Origin: Bacillota bacterium
GTDB lineage: Bacteria > Bacillota > Sulfobacillia > Symbiobacteriales > Symbiobacteriaceae
NCBI GenBank assembly: GCA_028287415.1
Contig: JAQBPS010000371.1
Span: forward strand, 1-6,040
Direction of reading: 5' to 3'
DNA: 6,040 bases
Shown here: positions 1-5,642 of the stretch, in pieces
Layout: the number at the start of each line of letters is the position of its first letter
Position numbering within the stretch: position 1 is the stretch's first letter
Position numbers and translations under genes: made by a program
Notes under the pieces: generated by a model
Told to the model about the DNA's origin: nothing
Database searches by the model: none
Seen by the model: only the letters and a program-made list of their open reading frames with translations

Positions 1-821
1 GCCACCCACCAGTGCGTGGTGATGTAGTTGCGGCCGTCCGCCAGCATGCCGCCCCAGGTGATGATCGGCGGCTGGATGCCCAGGCCCAGGAAGGTCAGCG
101 CTGACTCGGCGATGATCACCCTGGGCACCTCCAGGGTCGAGAGCACGATCAGCGTGCCCGCCACGTTGGGGAGAATATGCCGCAGCAGCGTGCGCCATTC
201 CGGGTTGCCCATCGCCCGTGAGGCGACAATGAACTCCCGGTCCCGCATGGTCAGCACCTCCGAGCGCAGCACCCGCCCGTAGATCACCCACCCCGCCACG
301 CCCAGCACGGCGATCGTTTTCCAGAGGCCGGTGCCCAGCACCGCCATGATCGCCAGGGCCAGCAGCGTGAAGGGGAAGGCCAGCTGAATGTCGGCCAGGC
401 GGCTGATCACATCGTCAACGATGCCGCCAAAGTAGCCGGAAGCAAGGCCCGCGATCGTGCCGATGCCGCCCGCAATCAGCACCGCCGTCAGGCCGACCAG
501 CAGCGATACCTGGGAGCCGTAGATCAGGCGGCTCAAGATGTCCCGGCCGAGGTGATCAGTGCCGAGCCGGTAGGCCGGATTGGCACCGTTCATCCAGAAC
601 GGGGGCAGCAGCTTCAGTTCAATATGCTGCTGGACCGGATCGTGCGGCGCGATCAGCGGGGCGAAGACCGCGCAGATCACCACCAGGGCGACCACGGCCA
701 GGCCGAAGATCGTCAGCTTGCGGCGCCAGAGATTCCCCAGTGCGCGTCGCAGCAGGCGGCCGTTGGTCGAGGGGTCCGCAGGCGACTGGGGCGGGGCGGG
801 TACCTGGACCTGTGCAGCCAT
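1..821 (-). CDS. ABC transporter permease, DppC/OppC type (partial, C-terminus beyond left edge)
   Basis: This is the second inner-membrane permease of a peptide/nickel-family ABC importer, forming the translocation channel with the DppB-type neighbour. The 273 visible residues begin MAAQVQVPAP at an ATG at 819-821. A proline-rich cytoplasmic N-terminus comes first, then a hydrophobic segment at about residues 37-58. Next is the family signature LGTDHLGRDILSRLIYG (86-102), and further hydrophobic stretches at about 104-125, 143-163, 168-187 and 220-245. The cytoplasmic EAA loop that contacts the ATPase is at about 195-219 (REFIVASRAMG...RHILPN). The last visible residues, WGGMLADGRNYITTHWWV, match the usual region some 30 residues before the end of DppC proteins, so only the final helix and tail are missing. 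The gene starts 13 bases after the DppB-type stop, behind a perfect AGGAGG. Family is certain; substrate is not visible. Confidence 0.95.
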   Translation of the reverse strand, partial: MAAQVQVPAPPQSPADPSTNGRLLRRALGNLWRRKLTIFGLAVVALVVICAVFAPLIAPHDPVQQHIELKLLPPFWMNGANPAYRLGTDHLGRDILSRLIYGSQVSLLVGLTAVLIAGGIGTIAGLASGYFGGIVDDVISRLADIQLAFPFTLLALAIMAVLGTGLWKTIAVLGVAGWVIYGRVLRSEVLTMRDREFIVASRAMGNPEWRTLLRHILPNVAGTLIVLSTLEVPRVIIAESALTFLGLGIQPPIITWGGMLADGRNYITTHWWV

Positions 822-830
822 GCGAACGCA

Positions 831-836
831 CCTCCT
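831..836 (-). promoter_or_regulatory. Ribosome binding site of the DppC-type gene, overlapping the DppB-type stop
   Basis: On the minus strand the sequence AGGAGG lies 9 bases before the ATG at 821. It shares two bases with the TAG stop codon (835-837) of the upstream permease gene. This fixes the start of the DppC-type gene and means ribosomes finishing one permease stop on the entry site for the next, an arrangement that suits coupled translation of the two subunits. Confidence 0.85.
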
Positions 837-1752
837 AGGAGTAACGGATGCGGGGGTCCAGCACCGAGTAGAGCAGGTCGGTCGCCAGGTTGATCCCCAC
901 GATGATCACGGCGAAGAGGAAGACGGCAGCCTGCACCACGTAGAAGTCCCGGTTGTAGATCGCCTGCACGACAAACTTGCCGACGCCGGGCCAGGCGAAG
1001 ATCGTCTCCGTGATGACCGAGCCGCCGAGCAGGGCGCCGAGCTGGAGGCCGATGATCGTGACAACCGGCAGCATCGCGTTGCGCAGGGCGTGCTTATACA
1101 GCACGTAGCGCTCGGTGATCCCCTTCGCCCGGGCGGTGCGGATGAAATCCTGGGTCATCACCTCCAGCATCCCCGAGCGGAGCATGCGCATGATGCTGGC
1201 GCTGGTGTAGGCCGCCAGGGTGATCGATGGCAGGATGTACGACCGCCAGTCATCCTTGCCCCCGGCGGGCAGCCACTTGAGTTGCACCCCGAAGATGATG
1301 ATCAGCAAAATCCCCAACCAGTAGACGGGCATGGACTGTCCAAGCAAGGCGAGCAGGGTGCCCACGGCGTCGGCCAGGCTCCCCCTGCGGGTGGCCCCGA
1401 TAATGCCCGCCGGAATCGCCACCACGAGCGCCATCAGCAGGGCGACGCCCGACAGCGACAGGGTGGCGGGCATGCGCTGGAATACCATGAGCATGGCGGG
1501 CTCGCCGTGCCGGAGGGAGTCGCCGAAATCCAGGACCATCACGCCCCGGAGGTAGTCAAAGAGCTGGATGTACATGGCCCGGTCGAACCCGAGTTGATGG
1601 CGAAGCAGGTCAATGTCAGCCTGGGTGGCGTCCGGCGATGCCATGAGCCGCACGGGATCGCCGGTCATCCGGGTGATGAGGAAGGCGACCAGCGTCACGC
1701 CGATCAGCACGATCACGGCGTGGCCCAGCCGCTTGAGCAGGTAGCGTCCCAC
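835..1752 (-). CDS. ABC transporter permease, DppB/OppB type
   Basis: This is the first inner-membrane permease of the importer, 305 residues, close to the usual family length. It opens with MGRYLLKRLGHAVIVLIGVTL, the typical DppB N-terminus: a short basic stretch and a first membrane helix (about 10-27). The periplasmic segment after it carries GDPVRLM (31-37). Other hydrophobic segments fall at about 100-121, 130-155, 172-190, 225-247 and 270-295, giving the expected six helices. The EAA loop is clear at about 201-231 (QDFIRTARAKGI...HALRNAMLPVVT). It is followed by GLQLGALLGGSVITETIFAWPGVG, the classic DppB motif. The C-terminus YSVLDPRIRYS is canonical. The start is a GTG (1750-1752); an ATG a few bases upstream is out of frame. 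It lies 23 bases after the binding-protein gene and 13 bases before the DppC-type gene, so one transcript is likely. Peptide, nickel or another substrate cannot be decided from the permease. Confidence 0.96.
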   Translation of the reverse strand: MGRYLLKRLGHAVIVLIGVTLVAFLITRMTGDPVRLMASPDATQADIDLLRHQLGFDRAMYIQLFDYLRGVMVLDFGDSLRHGEPAMLMVFQRMPATLSLSGVALLMALVVAIPAGIIGATRRGSLADAVGTLLALLGQSMPVYWLGILLIIIFGVQLKWLPAGGKDDWRSYILPSITLAAYTSASIMRMLRSGMLEVMTQDFIRTARAKGITERYVLYKHALRNAMLPVVTIIGLQLGALLGGSVITETIFAWPGVGKFVVQAIYNRDFYVVQAAVFLFAVIIVGINLATDLLYSVLDPRIRYS

Positions 1753-1763
1753 GGCAGCATCAT

Positions 1764-1770
1764 CCCCTCC
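1764..1770 (-). promoter_or_regulatory. Ribosome binding site of the DppB-type gene (supports a GTG start)
   Basis: On the minus strand GGAGGGG lies 11 bases upstream of the GTG at 1752. Two tandem ATGs in the spacer are out of frame with the permease, so GTG is the only nearby start that gives the canonical DppB N-terminus. The spacing is slightly long. Confidence 0.65.
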
Positions 1771-1775
1771 GGCGA

Positions 1776-3344
1776 TCAGTTGTTCAGGGTGGCCTTGTAG
1801 AGGTCGATCAGCTCATCGGAGCGGGGCGTCCAGTTGAGCCGCTTGGAGACGCCATAGACGTCCCTTGGCTGCCATTGGGTGATAAATGCTGCATCGTCGT
1901 GGACCTGCTTGAGGGCAGTCTGATACAGCGCCTCCCGCTGCTTCGGATCCATCAGGGTGCGAGCCTTGGCGATGGCGTCATCGCTGACGGGGTTGCCGTA
2001 AGTGGAGTTGGAGCCGTTGCTCGTGAGGCACGCCTCCAGGGTGCCGTCGGCGTCCCAGGTGGCGTTGCCCCAACCGATCAGCCAGAGGCCCTTCTGGTCA
2101 CGCGAGTTCGTCAGTTTGATGTGGTTGCCCCACTCATTCACCTGCAACTTCACTTTGACCCCAATCGCTTGCAGCTGTCCGCTGATCGCCTCGGCCATCT
2201 CCTTATCCATGGCGTAGCGGCCGTTCGGCGTATCGAACTGGATCTCCTCGCCGTTGTAGCCGGACTCCTTCAGGAGCTGCTTGGCCAACGCCGGGTCGTA
2301 CGTGTACGGCTGGATGCTGGCATCGAATCCGAAGTGCTTGGGGGTGAGAGCGGAGCCAAGCAGGAAACCATTGCCCAGCAGCACGTTCTTGACCAGCGAT
2401 TCGCCGTCGACGGCATGGGCGAGCGCCTGCCGGAATTTCGGATTTGCGGTGATCCCGCCCTTGCGGGCCTGGGCGGCGACATAGATGACGCGGACGCTCG
2501 CCACTTCAGCAGTCTTGGTGTCCTTGCCGTTCTTGAGCGACTCGACCTGGTTGGCGGGCACGTTGACGATGATGTCGGCCTGGCCGGTCTGCAGCTGGGA
2601 GATCCGGGTGGTGGCCTCGCCAACGGGCCGGAAGATCACCTGCTGGATCTTCGGGGCACCGCCCCAGTAATCCGGGTTGGCCTGGAGGACGACCTCCTCC
2701 TGCTTGACCCACTTGACGAACTTGTACGGGCCGGTGCCCATCGGGGTTTTGGCCAGGTATTCCTTGCCCTTCTCCTTGAGGTACTTGGCGCTGATGATGT
2801 GCTCGGAGGCGAGACGGTTCGGGAGGATCGGGTACGGCGCCGACGTGATAAACTGTACTGTCTGTGGATCGATGATCTTGATTTCCTTGATCGCCGACAG
2901 GTTGTTGCGTCGGGGCGACTTCTCATCCGGGTTGATGATCCGCTCCACGGAGGCCTTCACGTCCTCGGCTGTGAAAGGGGTGCCATCATGGAATTTGACG
3001 CCCTGCCGGAGCTTGAACTCCCAGGTGGTGTCGTTCAGGGGCTTCCATTCGGTGGCGAGGCCGGGCTCGAATTTCATCTCTTCATTGCGGTGGACCAGCG
3101 TGTCATAGATGTTGTTCAGGATGTTCGCTGCCGGCGTCTCCGTGTGTCCCGCCGGGTCCAGGGTTGTCGCATCGACGCCCTGGAGTACGATAACCGGCTT
3201 CTGGTCCGCAACCTTCGGCGTACCGCCGCCCGTAGCAGAACCCTGTTGGGAGCGACCGGCCCCACCGCACCCGGCCAGAAAAATCGCCGTGATTGCCAGC
3301 ACCCCGACCCCGCGTCTGATACCCTTGAGATCAATCCGATTCAT
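1776..3344 (-). CDS. ABC transporter substrate-binding lipoprotein, family 5 (DppA/OppA type)
   Basis: This is the extracytoplasmic substrate receptor of the importer, 522 residues, a normal length for family 5 binding proteins. A lipoprotein signal peptide is plain: basic start MNRIDLKGIRR, hydrophobic core GVGVLAITAIF, lipobox LAGC with the lipidated cysteine at residue 26. A Gly/Ser/Gln-rich linker to about residue 43 follows. The SBP_bac_5 signature runs at about 92-129 (FEPGLATEW, TWEFKLRQGVKFHDGTPFTAEDV). PMGTGPYKFVKW (201-212) and NPDYWGG (223-229) are further family hallmarks. The C-terminal region QPRDVYGVSKRLNWTP is also typical. The ATG start (3342-3344) is set by an AAGGAG 10 bases upstream. 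Being first in the operon is usual for the binding protein. No residue pattern that I can read distinguishes oligopeptides, dipeptides, nickel or glutathione, so no gene symbol is given. It is probably membrane-anchored by lipid, as in Gram-positives. Confidence 0.96.
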   Translation of the reverse strand: MNRIDLKGIRRGVGVLAITAIFLAGCGGAGRSQQGSATGGGTPKVADQKPVIVLQGVDATTLDPAGHTETPAANILNNIYDTLVHRNEEMKFEPGLATEWKPLNDTTWEFKLRQGVKFHDGTPFTAEDVKASVERIINPDEKSPRRNNLSAIKEIKIIDPQTVQFITSAPYPILPNRLASEHIISAKYLKEKGKEYLAKTPMGTGPYKFVKWVKQEEVVLQANPDYWGGAPKIQQVIFRPVGEATTRISQLQTGQADIIVNVPANQVESLKNGKDTKTAEVASVRVIYVAAQARKGGITANPKFRQALAHAVDGESLVKNVLLGNGFLLGSALTPKHFGFDASIQPYTYDPALAKQLLKESGYNGEEIQFDTPNGRYAMDKEMAEAISGQLQAIGVKVKLQVNEWGNHIKLTNSRDQKGLWLIGWGNATWDADGTLEACLTSNGSNSTYGNPVSDDAIAKARTLMDPKQREALYQTALKQVHDDAAFITQWQPRDVYGVSKRLNWTPRSDELIDLYKATLNN

Positions 3345-3354
3345 ACGACCAGGG

Positions 3355-3364
3355 CTCCTTCCTT
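3355..3364 (-). promoter_or_regulatory. Ribosome binding site of the binding-protein gene
   Basis: On the minus strand AAGGAAGGAG ends 10 bases before the ATG at 3344. It holds a good AAGGAG core preceded by a second, weaker AAGG. It supports the chosen start and the lipoprotein signal peptide that begins there. Confidence 0.75.
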
Positions 3365-3370
3365 TCGTGG

Positions 3371-3401
3371 ATTAAAGTGGGGAGATTCGATTTTTTGTCT
3401 T
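3371..3401 (-). promoter_or_regulatory. Possible sigma-70/sigma-A type promoter for the transporter operon
   Basis: Read on the minus strand, TTTAAT (3371-3376) matches the -10 consensus at five of six positions. AAGACA (3396-3401) keeps the GACA half of the -35 consensus. The spacer is 19 bases, longer than ideal, and contains most of an A-tract. A start point near 3363 would leave a leader of roughly 20 bases carrying the ribosome binding site. The location and AT-richness are suitable, but the match is moderate and remains a guess. Confidence 0.3.
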
Positions 3402-3527
3402 GAAGTCCTTCTAGTATGTGTATTTCGGATGCAGGAAAAGACCGCCGATTGCAACGGCGCATTCGCCATTGTCGAAAGAGGACTTTCCGGTTCCCGAGCG
3501 TACATATCGAGTAGCGATGATTTACGC

Positions 3528-3533
3528 GGAGGT
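3528..3533 (+). promoter_or_regulatory. Ribosome binding site of the first helicase-like gene
   Basis: GGAGGT lies 5 bases before the ATG at 3539. It fixes that start, which places the Walker A loop only seven residues from the N-terminus, as is usual for AddB-like and some UvrD-like proteins. Confidence 0.8.
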
Positions 3534-3538
3534 GCGGC

Positions 3539-5545
3539 ATGGTACCGACATTGATCCTGGGCGGGACCGGGTCTGGCAAGACCGCCGCCCTGATGCGGCG
3601 CTACTATGAGTGGGTCCGGGGGGGCAGCCGCACCGACCAGGTGCTCGTGCTGACAGCGGGCTCGATTCACTCAGCCAACTGGCGAAAGAACCTGAAGCTG
3701 GAGGCACACGGCCCGATTGAGGCGCTCAGCTTCTTCGGCTTCATTCAGCGGGAGCTCAACCTGTTCTGGGCGCCCGTGCAGGCCGCCATGCCGGCGCTGA
3801 AGGACTGGGTCCGCCCGGAGTTCCTGAACATCGAAATCGCCCACCACCTCATGCGTGGTCTGGTTGACCCGCTGGAGGTCGACTTCAGCACGCAGGTGAA
3901 GGCGAGCCCGCAGCGCATCGCCATCCAGATCGCGTCGAACCTGAGCACGGTCGCGGCCGCAGCGGGCCTGAATGCGGGCGAGACCGCCCGGCGGCTGGCC
4001 ATGGCCGACCGGCAGGAGAAGGGCCAGCTGTACGACATGATCCAGGGCCTGCTGGAGGCGTTCCGGGAGCAGTGCCTTCGGGCGGGCATTCTCGACTATG
4101 GCTTGTCGCTGCAGCTGTTCACCGGGGTGCTCATGCAGCACGGCCCCTACCTGGAACACCTGCGGGCCCGGTACCGTTACCTGCTGGTGGATGACCTGGA
4201 CGAGTCGGTCCCCGCGGAGCAGGACTTTGTGGCCGCCCTTGCCGGTAGGATGGAGCAAGTGGTCTACGCCTTCGGCACGGACGGGGGCCATGCCGGCTTC
4301 ATGGGCGCCGACCCGGTCTCCGCCCTCCAGCGCTTCCGGCCCGGCGCCGCAGTGACCGAACTGACCGGCTCGCACACCTGCTCGGCCGAGGCTTTCGAGT
4401 TTGGTGACGCGATGGGCGAGCGGATCATGGGGCGGCGCCCCACCCGGCGCTTCACCGATATCGTCGAGGACCGCATTGCGACCGACCTGCGGGGCGACAT
4501 GATCGAGCAGGTTGTGCAAAAGGTGACCGCTCTGGTTGACCGCGGCGTGCCGCCCGGGGAAATCGCCCTGCTCGGGCCGCACGTGGACAAGGCGCTGGAG
4601 GTGACCGCACAGCGGGCCCTGGGCGCCCGGCATATCCCCGTGCAGAACCTGAGCCTCTCCCGGCGCCTGGTCGATGAGCCGTACGCCCGGGCGATCATCA
4701 CGCTGGCGGGGCTGGTGCATCCGCACTGGCGGATTCCCCGGGACTCGGCGGGCTCGTTCGCCAACGCCATGCAGCTGCTGCTCAAGCTGGACCCGATCCG
4801 CTCGTCGATCCTTGGTGATGCGATCTGGCGCCTCGGTGACCTGCCCGACCTGGATGAGTCAGGCCTGCGCCGACGGGTCGGCTTTGAGCGGTCCGAGGCC
4901 TATGAGTACCTGCGCCAGTGGGTACAGGAAGCCCGCCAGCGCGAGTGGCCGACGGACGCGTTTGCCCAGGCGGTGGTTTCCGAGGTGATGGCGCCGCTGA
5001 TTGGCGACCTGACCCCCGACAAGCTCCACGCCTGTCAGCAGCTGCTCATTTCGGCGCACCGCTTCCGTCAGGCCATGGAGCGCTTCGGCGCGGGAGCCTA
5101 TGGCAGCGAGTACGTAAAAATGCTGACCGAGGGCACCGTTGCGGCCGAGCCCCTGGAGGCTTACGACCCGGCCAAGGATGCCGTCACCCTGGCAACGCCC
5201 TACGCTTACCTGAGCAGCCGCCTCAGCTCGCAGTATCAGATCTGGATCGACGTCTCCGGCGACGGCTGGTACCCGAACGACGTGAAGGAAATTGCCAACC
5301 CGCATGTCCTCTCCCGCCGGTGGGAGGAGGGGGACCGCTGGACCGACACCCGTAACAACCGGATTCGCCAGGCGAATGCCGCTCGCACGGTCAAGGCGTT
5401 GATTCGCCGCTGCCGGGGCCGCCTGGTCCTGGCGGAGTGCAGCCTCACGCCGTGGGGCCAGGAGCAGGAGGGCGGGCTGTCTGACGCCTTCGGCGACCTG
5501 ATCCGGGAGAAGGTGAAGGGTCAGCCGGGCGCCGCTTTCCAATAA
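3539..5545 (+). CDS. Degenerate UvrD/Rep-like (SF1) helicase-fold protein, AddB/RecC-like in concept
   Basis: This 668-residue cytoplasmic protein has the outline of an SF1A DNA helicase, but several motor motifs are altered. The nucleotide-binding Walker A GGTGSGKT is intact at residues 8-15. A motif Ia-like strand follows (QVLVLTAGSIHSANWRKNL, 34-52), then a motif Ib-like segment (about 58-73). The motif II counterpart is YLLVDDLDE (214-222) in place of a standard DEYQD/DEAQD. The motif III region (YAFGTDGGHAGFMGADP, 243-259) lacks the usual DQSIY. The motif IV region (LTGSHTCS, 275-282) lacks the NYRS arginine. A 2A/2B-like part starts at about 340 (EIALLGPHVDKALEVTAQRAL). The motif V counterpart (DAVTLATPYAYLSSRL, 547-562) lacks H-x-A-K-G-L-E, and the motif VI counterpart (about 598-630) lacks the TRAR arginine. 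It probably binds ATP and DNA as the partner of the true helicase encoded next. It is shorter than AddB (over 1100 residues), with no recognisable nuclease domain or four-cysteine cluster. The family assignment is by eye. Confidence 0.8.
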   Translation: MVPTLILGGTGSGKTAALMRRYYEWVRGGSRTDQVLVLTAGSIHSANWRKNLKLEAHGPIEALSFFGFIQRELNLFWAPVQAAMPALKDWVRPEFLNIEIAHHLMRGLVDPLEVDFSTQVKASPQRIAIQIASNLSTVAAAAGLNAGETARRLAMADRQEKGQLYDMIQGLLEAFREQCLRAGILDYGLSLQLFTGVLMQHGPYLEHLRARYRYLLVDDLDESVPAEQDFVAALAGRMEQVVYAFGTDGGHAGFMGADPVSALQRFRPGAAVTELTGSHTCSAEAFEFGDAMGERIMGRRPTRRFTDIVEDRIATDLRGDMIEQVVQKVTALVDRGVPPGEIALLGPHVDKALEVTAQRALGARHIPVQNLSLSRRLVDEPYARAIITLAGLVHPHWRIPRDSAGSFANAMQLLLKLDPIRSSILGDAIWRLGDLPDLDESGLRRRVGFERSEAYEYLRQWVQEARQREWPTDAFAQAVVSEVMAPLIGDLTPDKLHACQQLLISAHRFRQAMERFGAGAYGSEYVKMLTEGTVAAEPLEAYDPAKDAVTLATPYAYLSSRLSSQYQIWIDVSGDGWYPNDVKEIANPHVLSRRWEEGDRWTDTRNNRIRQANAARTVKALIRRCRGRLVLAECSLTPWGQEQEGGLSDAFGDLIREKVKGQPGAAFQ

Positions 5546-5562
5546 TGGCCGCAACCCGGCCA
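5546..5562. repeat. Inverted repeat immediately after the first helicase-like gene
   Basis: TGGCCG (5546-5551) and CGGCCA (5557-5562) form a perfect six-base stem around the five-base loop CAACC, starting directly after the TAA stop at 5543-5545. There is no run of T afterwards; a purine-rich GGAGGG follows. It is therefore not a standard intrinsic terminator. It may be an RNA-stabilising or translation-modulating hairpin, or chance in GC-rich DNA. Confidence 0.4.
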
Positions 5563-5604
5563 GGAGGGAAGCCCCGGCGGGATGCGGAAACATAACATAA
5601 CGCT

Positions 5605-5622
5605 GCCCCCCACAGTGGGGGC
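5605..5622. repeat. GC-only inverted repeat in the inter-helicase gap
   Basis: GCCCCC (5605-5610) pairs with GGGGGC (5617-5622) around the loop CACAGT. As DNA the same stretch also reads as CCCCCAC-A-GTGGGGG (5607-5621), an almost complete palindrome. It lies 20 bases upstream of the GTG of the second helicase gene. The following bases CTACCTTG are not a T-run, so termination is unlikely. A folded RNA here could control entry to the downstream ribosome site, or a dimeric protein could bind the DNA. Confidence 0.45.
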
Positions 5623-5642
5623 TACCTTGCGTAAGAGAGAAG

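Larger units (their letters stand above)
3345..3538. other. Divergent intergenic region between transporter operon and helicase genes
   Basis: These 194 bases separate two head-to-head transcription units and must hold both promoters unless transcription reads in from outside. The part from about 3371 to 3430 is clearly richer in A and T than the flanking genes and includes a run of six T (3391-3396). An imperfect dyad lies at 3400-3413 (TTGAAG-TC-CTTCTA, one mismatched pair), which could be an operator but is short enough to be chance. For the plus-strand helicase genes I found no convincing -35/-10 pair. The best was TTGTCT (3395-3400) with TGTATT (3419-3424) at 18-base spacing, each only four of six to consensus. 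No protein-coding signal was found inside the region. Confidence 0.6.

Noticed and set aside
580..1800. A 406-codon open frame on the plus strand opposite the DppB-type gene
   Set aside because: It has a His/Asp/Gln/Gly-rich translation without any domain and lies antisense to a canonical permease gene, so it is a shadow frame.
1776..3344. Assignment as nickel-specific (NikA) or glutathione-specific (GsiB) binding protein
   Set aside because: No substrate-specific residues or neighbouring metal or glutathione genes are visible; only the general family is supported.
1875..3554. A 559-codon open frame on the plus strand opposite the binding-protein gene
   Set aside because: It is antisense to a gene with unmistakable family 5 binding-protein signatures. 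Its translation is a low-complexity mix rich in Leu, Asp, Gly and Val with no recognisable domain, as expected from GC-rich codon use on the opposite strand.
3671..4726. A 351-codon open frame on the minus strand inside the helicase-like gene
   Set aside because: Its translation is rich in Arg, His, Gln and Gly with no motif, whereas the plus strand encodes Walker A and an ordered SF1 layout.
5605..5630. Intrinsic terminator between the helicase genes
   Set aside because: The GC stem is good, but the bases after it (CTACCTTGCG) contain no T-run, so Rho-independent termination is not supported.
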